Source of the DNA: Gammaproteobacteria bacterium
GTDB taxonomy: Bacteria > Pseudomonadota > Gammaproteobacteria > GCA-001735895
Direction of reading: 5' to 3'
Length of the DNA: 57,623 nt
Assembly (NCBI GenBank): GCA_022340305.1
Contig: JAJDOF010000113.1
Span: 1 to 57,623, forward strand
The translations under genes were made by a program, and so were the position numbers. Below the pieces are notes generated by a model that searched no databases, was not told where the DNA came from, and was given only the letters and a program-made list of their open reading frames with translations. Positions 8,098-17,001 of the stretch are shown piece after piece (position 1 is the stretch's first letter; every line of letters begins with the position of its first letter).

Positions 8098-10203
8098 ATG
8101 GCGCACTGGTTACATCGGTTACTGAATCCGCAGAGCATCGCCATCGTCGGCGCCTCCGAACGCCATGGAAGTCTCGGCGCCATCACTCAGCGACAATTGC
8201 ATGACAGTGGCTATAACGGAGAAATATTTGCGGTCAATCCCAGGTACCAGTCAATCTGCGGGCAGGCCTGCTACCCCGATCTCGAAGCCCTGCCCGGCGT
8301 ACCCGACCTGGTGGTCTATGCGATCTCCGGGTTGCCGCTGGAGCAGAGCTTCAGCCAGGCGCTCGCATTACGGGTCGGTGGTATCGTGATATATGCCGCA
8401 AATACCATCGAAAACGATAGCGAACCGCGCTTGACCGCACGCCTGCGCAGTCGCGCGGCCGCCGCAGGTATTCCGGTGTGCGGTGGCAACTCGATGGGTT
8501 TCTATAACTATGACGCTCGGGTAATGGTCAGTTTTGACCGACCCCCGGCGGCGCGACCGGCGGGTCACATAGCGCTGCTCACCCATTCGGGCTCGGGCAT
8601 GACTTACCTGGCCAACAACGACCTGCGTTTTTGCTTCAACTACGTTATCGCCAGTGCCCAGGAAATCAATGCCAGTGTCGGCGATTACATGGACTATCTG
8701 CTGGCGCAGCCATCGACGCGCGTGATCGCGATTTTGCTGGAAACCGTGCGCGATGTGTCGGTCTTCGTCGGCGCCTTGCAAAAGGCGCAGGCACTCTCGA
8801 TACCGGTTGTCATCACCAGTCTCGGGCGCACCGAAAAAGCCGCACAAATGGCGCGTAGTCATTCGGGCGCAATTGTCGGCAGTCACGCCGCGCTGGTCGC
8901 CCTGTGCGAGCGTTACAATGCGACCCTGTGTCGCGATGCCGATGAAATGATGGTCACCGCGTTGTTGTTTGCCAGCGCTTGCCAGCCGCGTAGCGGGGGC
9001 CTCGCAAGCATGCTTGATTCGGGCGGTATGCGCGAACAGATGGTCGACCTCGCGGAGCATTACGGGCTGCGTTTTGCGCAGATCTCCGCGGCAACCACTC
9101 AAGTGTTGCAGGCGAACCTGGAGACAGGGCTCGAAGCGACTAACCCGATGGATGGTATGGGTGCGCTCGGCAATCATAGCGCACAAACCTTTCTCGAGTG
9201 TGGCAAGGCGCTGCTCGATGATGCGGACACCGCGCTGCTCAGTTTCGAATTCGAATTTCGTGACGATTTTTGCCATTACCCCGAGTTGTTCGACGTCGCC
9301 AGGCAGCTGGCCGGCTATAACGGTAAGCCGGTGGTGCTGATTAACAGTTGCAGTTTTGCCAGCATCACGCAGACCGCGGCGGAACTGGTTGCGCAAGGCC
9401 TTCCGGTGATCAACGGTATCGACCTGGCGCTGCGTGCGATTCGCAACCTGGTGCAGCACCATGCGCGTTCTGTAGTCGAGTGCGATCTTGAGTCGCAAAC
9501 ATCAGGCATTGAGTTTGAGACGTCATCGCTGCAACGCTGGTCGCGACAGTTAGCCCAGCTGTCGAGTTGCGACGAAGTCACCTCGCTTCGGCTGATGGCG
9601 GATTTTGGGCTGCCGAGTGTCGGGTTTGCCATCGCCGAAGATTGGCGTCAGTTGATGGTCGCCGCTACCGCCTGTGGTTATCCGTTGGTATTGAAGACGG
9701 CGATGCCGGGCATTGCGCATAAATCGGATAGAAACGGGGTCAAAGTCGGTATAGAGAATGCACAACAACTCGAGATTGAATACAGTGATCTGCAACAGCG
9801 CCTCGGTGACCGGGTGTTGGTCATGCCACTGGTTGCGGGTGGAATCGAGGTTTCCGTGGGTATGAAAAACGATGCGCAGTTCGGACCCATGGTCATCGTT
9901 GCCTGTGGCGGTGTGCTGATTGAGTTGCTCGCGGAGCGCGCTTGCAGACTTGCGCCGTTAACTGCCCGCCAGGCCAATTCGATGATTGACGAAATGCGCC
10001 TGGCAAAGTTGCTGGCAGGTGTGCGTGGACAGGAGGCTGTTGATCGAGTTGCACTGGTCGAGCTGATCGTGCGTTTCTCGAAGCTGGCGCTGGCCCTCAA
10101 AGATTCGATTGTCGAAATTGACCTGAATCCGGTAATCGTTAATAGCAGCGGCTGTACTATCGTTGACGCACTGGTGATTCCAGGCCGACCCGATGTATCT
10201 TGA
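8098..10203 (+). CDS. ADP-forming acyl-CoA synthetase / acetate-CoA ligase family
   Basis: A 701-residue fused NDP-forming acyl-CoA synthetase. Order of domains: CoA-binding Rossmann domain (SIAIVGAS at 13-20), succinyl-CoA-ligase-like flavodoxin domains with the phosphohistidine candidate His255 in ARSHSGAIVGS, and a C-terminal ATP-grasp domain (from about 480; KTAMPGIAHKSD, IDLNPVIV). The family makes acyl-CoA from acid, ATP and CoA with ADP and phosphate released, or the reverse. With the divergent CaiD-like hydratase it could activate and process the same carboxylic acid. A GTG at 8071 is an alternative start; neither start has a convincing ribosome site, and 8098 matches the usual domain boundary. 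Confidence 0.88.
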   Translation: MAHWLHRLLNPQSIAIVGASERHGSLGAITQRQLHDSGYNGEIFAVNPRYQSICGQACYPDLEALPGVPDLVVYAISGLPLEQSFSQALALRVGGIVIYAANTIENDSEPRLTARLRSRAAAAGIPVCGGNSMGFYNYDARVMVSFDRPPAARPAGHIALLTHSGSGMTYLANNDLRFCFNYVIASAQEINASVGDYMDYLLAQPSTRVIAILLETVRDVSVFVGALQKAQALSIPVVITSLGRTEKAAQMARSHSGAIVGSHAALVALCERYNATLCRDADEMMVTALLFASACQPRSGGLASMLDSGGMREQMVDLAEHYGLRFAQISAATTQVLQANLETGLEATNPMDGMGALGNHSAQTFLECGKALLDDADTALLSFEFEFRDDFCHYPELFDVARQLAGYNGKPVVLINSCSFASITQTAAELVAQGLPVINGIDLALRAIRNLVQHHARSVVECDLESQTSGIEFETSSLQRWSRQLAQLSSCDEVTSLRLMADFGLPSVGFAIAEDWRQLMVAATACGYPLVLKTAMPGIAHKSDRNGVKVGIENAQQLEIEYSDLQQRLGDRVLVMPLVAGGIEVSVGMKNDAQFGPMVIVACGGVLIELLAERACRLAPLTARQANSMIDEMRLAKLLAGVRGQEAVDRVALVELIVRFSKLALALKDSIVEIDLNPVIVNSSGCTIVDALVIPGRPDVS

Positions 10204-10219
10204 GCCTTCGGACTGTGGC

Positions 10220-10465
10220 TCAGGCCCGAGGCATTAATGGTCGATATTTCATAGGCGCCTGACCGGCTTTTCCATTGGGCGCAGGGGTGTTGTTGCATGT
10301 CCTGGCTACCGTCTTCAGTCGACTGTTCGAAGGGTTGTCATCGCTCAGTTCGGTACGGAAATCGGCATGTTGGTAGTGACGCATGCAGTGGTCGATGCCG
10401 GGAAAACTGGTGCCGTCTTTGCGATAGGCGTCGATGGCAAACGCAAGGTCGTGGAACTGCGCCAA
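10220..10465 (-). CDS. possible small ORF or gene relic, unknown
   Basis: An 81-residue minus-strand frame with a TTG start. Its first 50 residues (for example FPGIDHCMRHYQHADF) have protein-like composition, while the C-terminal part is proline-rich and unconvincing. In-frame coding character extends a few codons upstream and then hits a stop. No family is recognised. It lies in a roughly 500-bp interval (10204-10711) that otherwise holds nothing identifiable, so it may be a decayed gene or a chance frame. Confidence 0.25.
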   Translation of the reverse strand: MAQFHDLAFAIDAYRKDGTSFPGIDHCMRHYQHADFRTELSDDNPSNSRLKTVARTCNNTPAPNGKAGQAPMKYRPLMPRA

Positions 10466-10711
10466 CCAGACCTGCAGCGCATTACAATCGGCCTGCGTCC
10501 GAGCCAGGCTCGGCGCTCAAGACCTTCCGCGACTGGATTTTGTGCGTAGCGCAGCCTTGATAAATGGACTGCATAATGATTAATCGCTAGGCTGGCGTCA
10601 CAACGAAGTATGCCGAAACCCGAATCGGCAGCACCGCGTTGGAGACCGGCTACCCGGCATTCGAATAACGCTGACTACAGGCAGCTCATCCGTCGCGAGG
10701 AGAGTCGCAAG

Positions 10712-11518
10712 ATGCGGAAAACACGAAAAGAATACACCGATGCCAATCGTGTCGCCTGGGATGAAGCGGCGGCAAAGCATGCCGCGCACAACAATGCGGC
10801 GCTGTTCGCAGCGGCCAGGGATCCTGACTTCGTTTGTTTGCAGGGTGAAATCCTGAATACTTTGCAGCAAGTCGGTGTCGACGCAAAGCAGATCATTCAG
10901 CTGGGTTGTAATAACGCACGTGAAACCCTGTCACTGCGTAACCTGGGTGCTGCACGCTGCGTGGGTGTCGATGCCTCCGCCGAGTTTCTCGCGCACGGCC
11001 ATGAATTGATCCGCATCGCAGGTGCGGAAGCCCAGGTCGAACTGGTGGAAGCCGACATCTACGAACTACCGCAGAAATTCGCGGCTGAATTTGACCTGGT
11101 TCTTGTGACTATCGGTGTGATCAGCTGGTTACCTGATCTTAAGGCATTTTTCGAAGTGGTCCGTAGCCTGTTAAAGCCGGGTGGGCAGTTGGTGATGCAG
11201 GAAATGCATCCGGTGCTATTTATGTACGAGGAAGATCCTGACGGTGGCGTCTCAGTGCCGCGTTATTCCTATTTCAGCGGAGAAGTCTGGGAAGAGACCA
11301 GCGGCCTCGATTATTACGCTAACGAAACCTATGAATCCGCACCGAATTACAGCTTCATGCATCGCCTCGATGAGATTCTAATGGCTGCAATCGCTAGTGA
11401 CCTTCAGCTTTCGCGCTTCGTCGAACTGGATTACGACATTTCAAATTTCTGCTCCGACCTGGAGCACAGCCCAGTCAAGCCACCACTGGGTTTCGTCATG
11501 GTAATGAACGCGCAGTAG
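10712..11518 (+). CDS. class I SAM-dependent methyltransferase
   Basis: A 268-residue methyltransferase. Motif I is degenerate (IIQLGCNNARETLS), followed by the acidic ribose-binding end of beta2 (CVGVDAS) and motif-II-like VELVEADIYELP, FDLVLVTIGVISWLPDL and LLKPGGQLVMQEMHPV. The C-terminal part, rich in Tyr and Glu, probably binds substrate. The start was moved to 10712 because GAGGAGAG is 7 nt upstream; the longer frame from 10610 adds 34 basic residues of no family character. It converges on the EEP-family gene with a 10-bp gap. Substrate unknown. Confidence 0.85.
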   Translation: MRKTRKEYTDANRVAWDEAAAKHAAHNNAALFAAARDPDFVCLQGEILNTLQQVGVDAKQIIQLGCNNARETLSLRNLGAARCVGVDASAEFLAHGHELIRIAGAEAQVELVEADIYELPQKFAAEFDLVLVTIGVISWLPDLKAFFEVVRSLLKPGGQLVMQEMHPVLFMYEEDPDGGVSVPRYSYFSGEVWEETSGLDYYANETYESAPNYSFMHRLDEILMAAIASDLQLSRFVELDYDISNFCSDLEHSPVKPPLGFVMVMNAQ

Positions 11519-11528
11519 ATTTCTCCTG

Positions 11529-12410
11529 TCAGCTGACGTCGAATTCGGCCCACAGTGGCTGGTGGTCCGATCCCGCGGCGGCCTCGTCGATCCAGCAGGC
11601 GCTGGTGCGCGTCGTTAGCGCTTCGGTGACCAGGCAATAGTCGAGCAGGGCGCATGCCTGCGGACCGCGTTTGGATGGATTCGAATGCCAGCTCATAACC
11701 TGGCGCTCGGGATTAAACAAAGCCCAGACGTCGATTAACAGCGCAGTATCGCTAACGCCCTTTGCATCACACAGCATTTGGTACTCGCGGCTGTCGGGCT
11801 GCATGTTGAAGTCGCCAAGTACAATCGCGGTTGCCGGCATCGGCGGTTCGGGATTGCCCACGCACCAGTCGCGTTCGCTGAATTCGCCATTGGGGCCGCT
11901 CCACGCACCGCCCTGTGATGGCGCCTCGCGCACCAGTTCGAGCACGCGGTCTGCCTGCTGTTGGCGTTCCTCACTCGACACCGAACCAAAGTGAACGTTG
12001 TAAATTCGCAGGGCTCCCAGCGGTGTGTCGATGATGCCTTCGAGTACCCCCATCTGCATGTTGAACTCGTTGTCGATATAAACCCGCGGCAATGCAAAGT
12101 AGCGCTTGGCAATGATTGGCCAGCGGCTGAGCAGCATCTGACCGTGTTGACGGCGCCGATTGATTATGCGGCCGTCTGCCTGGCGTTCACTGCAGTCGAT
12201 ATCGAATGAGGCGTCATAAACCCAGTAGTGTTCCGGCAGCAGAGCGGCGATGTCTTCGGGTTGTGACGGGCTCTGCGGGGTATCGTAATACCTTTCCACT
12301 TCCTGCAGCGCGATGATATCGGCAGCGGCGACCGCGGTGGTGACGCGTTGGAGATCGTAGCGGTCATCCTTGCCGATAGCGTAGTGGATGTTGTAGCTGA
12401 CTATTTTCAT
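11529..12410 (-). CDS. endonuclease/exonuclease/phosphatase (EEP) family protein
   Basis: A 293-residue EEP-fold metal hydrolase. Hallmarks are the N-terminal MKIVSYNIHYAIG, the metal-binding Glu in DIIALQEVE, YNVHFGS, and the Asn/Asp pair in VLGDFNMQPDS; a C-terminal SDHQPLWAEF supplies the catalytic His-type motif. There is no signal peptide, so it is cytoplasmic. The family includes exonuclease III, sphingomyelinases and inositol phosphatases; the exact substrate cannot be read. Monocistronic on the minus strand. Confidence 0.87.
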   Translation of the reverse strand: MKIVSYNIHYAIGKDDRYDLQRVTTAVAAADIIALQEVERYYDTPQSPSQPEDIAALLPEHYWVYDASFDIDCSERQADGRIINRRRQHGQMLLSRWPIIAKRYFALPRVYIDNEFNMQMGVLEGIIDTPLGALRIYNVHFGSVSSEERQQQADRVLELVREAPSQGGAWSGPNGEFSERDWCVGNPEPPMPATAIVLGDFNMQPDSREYQMLCDAKGVSDTALLIDVWALFNPERQVMSWHSNPSKRGPQACALLDYCLVTEALTTRTSACWIDEAAAGSDHQPLWAEFDVS

Positions 12411-12522
12411 AATCGATCGGACCTATTGCATTAGGAGGCAATCATAATCAGTTTTGAAGCGCCATAGAACCCCGGTGTTTGTGGTCATGCCAGTGACCAG
12501 GTCTGTTAAATTATGCGCATCC

Positions 12523-12528
12523 AGGAGG
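12523..12528 (+). promoter_or_regulatory. ribosome binding site of the pseudogene
   Basis: A consensus AGGAGG lies 6 nt before the ATG at 12535, showing that the broken gene downstream was once translated. Confidence 0.6.
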
Positions 12529-12534
12529 TATCCC

Positions 12535-12806
12535 ATGTTTCACCTGTTGTCCTGCTTCAACCTCAAAGCTGGCTCAGCATCGATAAATTCCACGGCTCCC
12601 GGCGGACGCCGCCAGGTGAACACTATCACGGATACCGACGACGAACGCGACCATCAGTGTTTTGTCACCCTGTCATTTTGGCCCGGGTGCAGTGCGATCG
12701 CGCGGTGGACGACATCCGTGGACACCCGCAACCGGGCGACAGGATTCATCGGCAAGGGTACGTAAAGCGAGTCGATCAGGTCTTCATCTGTTGGGAAGAC
12801 CTGTGA
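12535..12806 (+). pseudogene. frameshifted and internally shortened small conserved gene
   Basis: Three blocks that look like one small protein sit in alternating frames. Frame 1 gives MFHLLSCFNLKAG; frame 3 continues with LSIDKFH; frame 1 resumes with GRRQVNTITDTDDERDHQCF; frame 3 ends with QCDRAVDDIRGHPQPG and VDQVFICWED before TGA at 12804-12806. The pieces are reminiscent of small alpha/beta-barrel proteins of about 100-120 residues, in which a helical segment would separate SIDKF from GRRQ; that segment is missing here. So at least two frameshifts and probably a deletion are present. A perfect Shine-Dalgarno before the ATG supports a formerly real gene. Recognition of the family is from memory and tentative. 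Confidence 0.55.
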
Positions 12807-13109
12807 CAATGCAGAGATCATCAACGTCAGGAATTTTCTCGTGTCGGCCACCGGCACAAATCGGCCTGTCATTGCGATTAGCATTGGGCAGAGGCAGAGT
12901 TGTCGCGATTGGGCCGAATGTCGAGCGCAAGGTATTCGGCAGTTCCCAGCGGAACGGTTTTCCCATCCCTGGCCGTTGGATCAGTTCTGCTCCAGCGCTG
13001 TCGCCAGGCCGAGCTTCGGCGCCTGTGCAACCTCCTGTGAAGGCCAGGTAAAGCTATTTTATCCTGCTATAATCGTTCACATTCCGCCAGTAAATTCAAG
13101 GGCTTACCC
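12807..13109. other. intergenic region before the second MoxR operon
   Basis: About 300 bp without a credible gene; it is the leader of the long operon beginning at 13110. The only feature recognised is the extended -10 promoter element listed separately. Confidence 0.5.
13068..13073 (+). promoter_or_regulatory. extended -10 promoter element of the second MoxR operon
   Basis: TATAAT preceded by TGC (TGCTATAAT) 36 bp upstream of the first gene of the operon. The TGn extension can compensate for the absent -35 consensus. Confidence 0.45.
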
Positions 13110-13865
13110 ATGGTTGATATCTATGCAACCCCCGCATCCGATGTGGTTCAACGCCCACGTTCAGAACGCGCAGGTGGCAACATCGAAGATGCCGTCAACG
13201 GCAAGATCGAGGTCGGCATGCTCGCTATTCTGGGTGAGGCCTGGCGTGGCCTCAAGGGATTCAAGCTGAAATGTCATATCGCCACGACAATCTGGTTTGT
13301 GGTCTACCTGGTGGCCCTGGCAATCAGCTTTCCGGTCACCTTCGCGCTGGGCGCGCTGGGTGCAAACGAGGACAGTGCATCGGCTATCGCTTCGCTGGTG
13401 CAGTTTATCGCCATTGCCGCGACCATGCCGATGATGGTCGGCATTACCATCATGGGCATACGTCACTCGCAGGGCAGGTCAGTTTCGGCTGGCTCCATCA
13501 TCAATTATTTTCATCACGCGCCGGCTGCAATACTGTGGTATTTTCTGGTGACCCTGTTGATCATGCTCGGCTACCTGCTATTGATTTTGCCGGGCATTTA
13601 TCTTTCGTTTGCGTACATGTTTTCGCTGCCACTGATGGTCGAAAAAAACCTGGGGGTCTGGACTGCGCTCGAAGTGTCGCGCAAGGCGGTGACGCGAATC
13701 TGGTTCCGTGCCGCGGGTTTCCTGGTGTTGATCAGTTTGTTGATTGCGCTGGGCATCATTCCGCTTGGCATACCGCTGATCTGGATTGTGCCATGGGTGA
13801 CTCTCGCCTTCGCGATGCTTTACTTCAAGCTGTTTGGTGCCGAATCCCAGACGCTTGCCGACTAG
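13110..13865 (+). CDS. uncharacterised multi-pass membrane protein, MoxR operon
   Basis: A 251-residue protein with a 50-residue hydrophilic N-terminus and about five membrane helices. The segment WYFLVTLLIMLGYLLLILPG, then YLSFAYMFSLPLMVEKNLGVW and ALEVSRKAVTR, resembles the repeated half of DUF975/BPSS1780-like integral membrane proteins. No catalytic motif is seen. First gene of the seven-to-eight-gene operon that runs to the TerB-like gene; the next gene starts about 10 bp after its stop. Confidence 0.72.
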   Translation: MVDIYATPASDVVQRPRSERAGGNIEDAVNGKIEVGMLAILGEAWRGLKGFKLKCHIATTIWFVVYLVALAISFPVTFALGALGANEDSASAIASLVQFIAIAATMPMMVGITIMGIRHSQGRSVSAGSIINYFHHAPAAILWYFLVTLLIMLGYLLLILPGIYLSFAYMFSLPLMVEKNLGVWTALEVSRKAVTRIWFRAAGFLVLISLLIALGIIPLGIPLIWIVPWVTLAFAMLYFKLFGAESQTLAD

Positions 13866-13875
13866 AGAAGATTTT

Positions 13876-14562
13876 TTGCTGGATACCGCTTATCGCGTTG
13901 AAATCCCCGGAGGTATTCACCTCGAAGCCCAGGTAGTCGGCCCAATTCCACGTATATTTGCATTCACCATCGACCTGGTGATCCGCGGCATCATCCTGGC
14001 GGCATTATCGATCGCTTCGATACCGTTGGGCCTCGATGGTGTGGGTGGCGGATTTTTCCTCATTCTCCTGTTTGTCATCGAGTGGCTTTACCCGGTGCTG
14101 TTCGAATTGTTAGCGCGCGGCCAGACCCCGGGTAAGAAATTGCTGGGAATCGCAGTCGTCAATGATGATTTGAGTCCGGTAACCCTCGGTTCTTCGCTGG
14201 TCAGAAACCTGCTACGTACGGTTGACTTCCTACCGTTTTTTTACCTCGCCGGTGTAGTCACCATGTTGTCCAACCGCCACTTTCAGCGTCTCGGAGATCT
14301 GGCCGCGGGTACCCTGGTGATCAGTATTGCCAAATCGGCCCAGGCCGCGTCGCTTGAAGACGTCCCGCCACTGGCACCGGTAACTCAGTTGTCGCGTAGC
14401 GAGCAAACCGCCATCGTCGAATTCCTGCAACGCAGTGCGCATTTATCGCAACCACGGCAACAGGAACTCGCCACGATACTTGAGGGTATTACCCACCAGG
14501 CAGGTGAAGATGGTGTCGAGCGTTTGCGTCGCCACGGGGCCTGGTATCTGGGAATGCGATGA
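13876..14562 (+). CDS. RDD family membrane protein
   Basis: A 228-residue RDD-domain protein. The name-giving residues are visible: Arg-Asp in IFAFTIDLVIRG, the PGKKLLGIAVV block and FQRLGDLAAGTLVI. About three membrane helices are followed by a cytoplasmic C-terminal helix bundle. TTG at 13876 is proposed as start because AGAGAAGA lies just upstream and it avoids overlap; the ATG at 13834 would overlap the upstream gene by 32 bp. RDD proteins with SpoIIM-like and DUF4129 proteins commonly accompany MoxR-DUF58. Stop overlaps the next ATG (ATGA). Confidence 0.85.
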   Translation: MLDTAYRVEIPGGIHLEAQVVGPIPRIFAFTIDLVIRGIILAALSIASIPLGLDGVGGGFFLILLFVIEWLYPVLFELLARGQTPGKKLLGIAVVNDDLSPVTLGSSLVRNLLRTVDFLPFFYLAGVVTMLSNRHFQRLGDLAAGTLVISIAKSAQAASLEDVPPLAPVTQLSRSEQTAIVEFLQRSAHLSQPRQQELATILEGITHQAGEDGVERLRRHGAWYLGMR

Positions 14563-15515
14563 AGCAGCACGAATTCGAAGCCTTGCACCAGGAACTTTGG
14601 CGGCAGATCGACTCGGCGCTGGAAAATCCCGCGCGCGCGGACAATACCGCGTTGTTGGCGGAACATTATCTCAGCCTGTGCCGGCAACTGGCGATCGCCA
14701 AGGAGCGCATGTATGACGCAGCATTGGTCGAGCGCCTCAATAATCGATCGCTTGGGCTATATCGAGAACTGTACCGCTATCGTGCGGAAACCCGACTCAA
14801 CTTTTATGCGTTTCTACGGCGCGATTTTCCACTGGCCATCTTTCGGCATCGATTTTTCATCCTGATCGCCTTGGTGGCGATGATATTACCCGGGCTGGTC
14901 GCTGGCACCTGGACCTACTTCGATGATGAGGCGATCTACAGTGTGCTCGACGGCTCCCAGGTCCGTCACATGGAGCGTATTTACGACCCCGAGGCGCGCA
15001 AAATCGGCCGCGAACGTGAAGCGGATACCGATTTATTCATGTTCGGCTTTTATATCAAAAATAATATCAGCGTTGCTTTTCGTTGTTTTGCCGGGGGACT
15101 GTTGCTGGGTATCGGCACTTTGCTGGTACTGTTTTTCAACGGGATGTTTATGGGTAGTATTGCGGGTCACCTGACGCGCCTCGATTTCGTCGATACTTTC
15201 TACCCGTTCGTGATTGGACACGGCGCTTTTGAATTAACTGCCATCGTATTCAGCGGTGCTGCGGGACTTCGACTTGGCTATGCCATTATCAACCCGGGGC
15301 ATTCCAGTCGTCTCGATTCCCTGCGCCAGGCCGGTCGCGAGGTAGTGCCGATGCTTTACGGTATAGTAGTGATGTTGACTATCGCTGCCTTTCTGGAAGC
15401 TTTCTGGTCGTCCAGCAGTAGCCTGCCGATTGCCTTCAAGTATTCGGTCGGAGCGATATTGTGGATTCTGGTTTTGTTATATTCCTTTTCCGGGCGGCGC
15501 CATGAATCTCGATAA
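14559..15515 (+). CDS. SpoIIM-like (DUF95) membrane protein
   Basis: A 318-residue protein homologous to stage II sporulation protein M. A hydrophilic helical N-terminal region (1-95) precedes about five membrane helices; FMFGFYIKNNISVAFRCFAG and FNGMFMGSIAGHLT are the typical core of the family, as is HGAFELTAIVFSGAAGLRLG. In Gram-negatives the family has nothing to do with sporulation and is a component of MoxR-associated membrane complexes. Four-base overlap with RDD upstream and 14-base overlap with the next gene. Confidence 0.87.
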   Translation: MKQHEFEALHQELWRQIDSALENPARADNTALLAEHYLSLCRQLAIAKERMYDAALVERLNNRSLGLYRELYRYRAETRLNFYAFLRRDFPLAIFRHRFFILIALVAMILPGLVAGTWTYFDDEAIYSVLDGSQVRHMERIYDPEARKIGREREADTDLFMFGFYIKNNISVAFRCFAGGLLLGIGTLLVLFFNGMFMGSIAGHLTRLDFVDTFYPFVIGHGAFELTAIVFSGAAGLRLGYAIINPGHSSRLDSLRQAGREVVPMLYGIVVMLTIAAFLEAFWSSSSSLPIAFKYSVGAILWILVLLYSFSGRRHESR

Positions 15516-17001
15516 ATTACAGATCGATGCCTGCATGCGCTCCGGCTGGCAGGCGCTCGATCTTGGCTTGCTGATGGCACGTGCCTGGTTTCGAACCCTG
15601 TTCGTCGCCAGCCTGTTACCGATGCTGCCGCTGGCAATCGCGTTGCTAACCGTATTCTGGAAGAGCCCGTTCTGGGCGCTGTTTATACTGTGGTGGCTAA
15701 AGCCGTTCTGGGAACGTCTGCCGTTATTCCTGGCCAGCCGCCTGCTGTTTGGCGAGCGGCCGGCTGTGTGGTCGAGCATGCGGTCGCTACCGCTCAAGGA
15801 TATTATCCCCTGGCTTTTATGGCGTCGTTTTTCGCTACAGCGCGCTTTCGATAATCCGGTGACGGTACTGGAGGATCTCAAGGGCAGGCCGCGGCGCCAG
15901 CGATTGCGGGTGTTGCACGGTAAATACAGCGATGTCGCGCTGTCTAACCAGTTTGTCTGTTGCTGCTTTGAATGGCTGCTGGCATTCAGTCTGGTCGCGC
16001 TGTTTGATTTTTTCATCCCGGGCTCGTTCGGCATTCATTATTATGATGGTTTCGGTGATCTTACGCTCACCGGTGAGTGGATTTTCACCCTCGCCGCCAT
16101 CCTCTCGATGGCACTGGTGATACCTTTTCACAGCATGGCGGGTTTTGCGCTCTACCTTAATCGTCGCATCGAACTGGAAGCCTGGGATATCGAAATCAGT
16201 TTTCGCAATATCGCCCATCGTCGTCGCCAGCGCCAGCGCCCGACCCCGGCGCAGGTGCTGCTGTTACCGTTGCTGGTATTGGTGACGGCGCTGTTTACAG
16301 CGGGCACACCGGGTTACGCGGAAGCATTTGACGGGCACGAGCGCGAATCGGCTGCCGAATTGATCGAGCAAGTGTTGCAGGGCGAGGATTTTGGACAGGA
16401 ACGCGTGGTGCGCAAGTGGCGTTTCAAGGACTGGAGCAACGACGCAGAGGAAGCTTTTCCCGAGTGGATCATCGACTTTCTGGCCTGGCTGGAAGCGCAC
16501 CAGGAATTCTGGCAGGGATGGTCCGGCGCCGCTTCCTGGCTCAAGATCCTGCTGGTGGCGCTTTTTGGTGGATTGTTGTTTTACCTGGCACGACGCTACC
16601 GCGGGCCCTTGTCGCGACTGGTGAAATCTCGCGCCATCGAAGACCCGGCGGAAATTCTGTTTGGCCTCGATGTGACTCCCGAGAGCCTGCCAGCGGACGT
16701 GCCGGCACAGGTGATGTGTCTGTGGGACGAGGGAGCCAGTCGCGCCGCGCTCAGCTTGTTGTACCGTGCGTCGCTGTCGCGCTTGATCGATCGCTACCAG
16801 GTCGCCTTCCACGGTAGTCATACCGAGGTGGAGTGTGCCTCGCTGGTGCAAGCGCGCGGAATCGAGTCTCTCAGCGAGTATTTCTGGGAGTTGACTGCGG
16901 TGTGGCGTCGGCTCGCTTATGGGCATCGATTGCCGGCGGGCGATACCGTGCGTGCGCTGTGCGATGACTGGACCCGGGAGCTAGCCAGTGATACGGAATA
17001 G
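15502..17001 (+). CDS. DUF4129-like membrane protein, MoxR operon
   Basis: A 499-residue membrane protein. Several N-terminal helices (about 25-80, 155-175, 195-220) and an Arg-rich loop (RRRQRQRP near 240) are followed by a helix at about 250-270 and an extracytoplasmic region with an acidic, Trp-rich segment (RKWRFKDWSNDAEEAFPEW). A further TM (about 349-368) leads to a cytoplasmic C-terminal domain resembling DUF4129 (ALSLLYRASLSRLIDR; TEVECASLV; YFWELTAVWRRLAYG). The ATG at 15502 overlaps spoIIM by 14 bp. Function unknown; likely one of the membrane subunits acted on by the MoxR ATPase. Confidence 0.75.
   Translation: MNLDKLQIDACMRSGWQALDLGLLMARAWFRTLFVASLLPMLPLAIALLTVFWKSPFWALFILWWLKPFWERLPLFLASRLLFGERPAVWSSMRSLPLKDIIPWLLWRRFSLQRAFDNPVTVLEDLKGRPRRQRLRVLHGKYSDVALSNQFVCCCFEWLLAFSLVALFDFFIPGSFGIHYYDGFGDLTLTGEWIFTLAAILSMALVIPFHSMAGFALYLNRRIELEAWDIEISFRNIAHRRRQRQRPTPAQVLLLPLLVLVTALFTAGTPGYAEAFDGHERESAAELIEQVLQGEDFGQERVVRKWRFKDWSNDAEEAFPEWIIDFLAWLEAHQEFWQGWSGAASWLKILLVALFGGLLFYLARRYRGPLSRLVKSRAIEDPAEILFGLDVTPESLPADVPAQVMCLWDEGASRAALSLLYRASLSRLIDRYQVAFHGSHTEVECASLVQARGIESLSEYFWELTAVWRRLAYGHRLPAGDTVRALCDDWTRELASDTE

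Noticed and set aside
8368-9498. Long open frame (376 codons) antisense to the acyl-CoA synthetase gene
   Set aside because: It lies wholly inside a gene with clear family motifs, its translation is rich in Arg, His and Gln with no recognisable domain, and such shadows are common in GC-rich DNA.
14559-15515. Sporulation function for the SpoIIM-like protein
   Set aside because: The gene is embedded in a MoxR-DUF58 operon of a Gram-negative; only the fold family is shared with SpoIIM.
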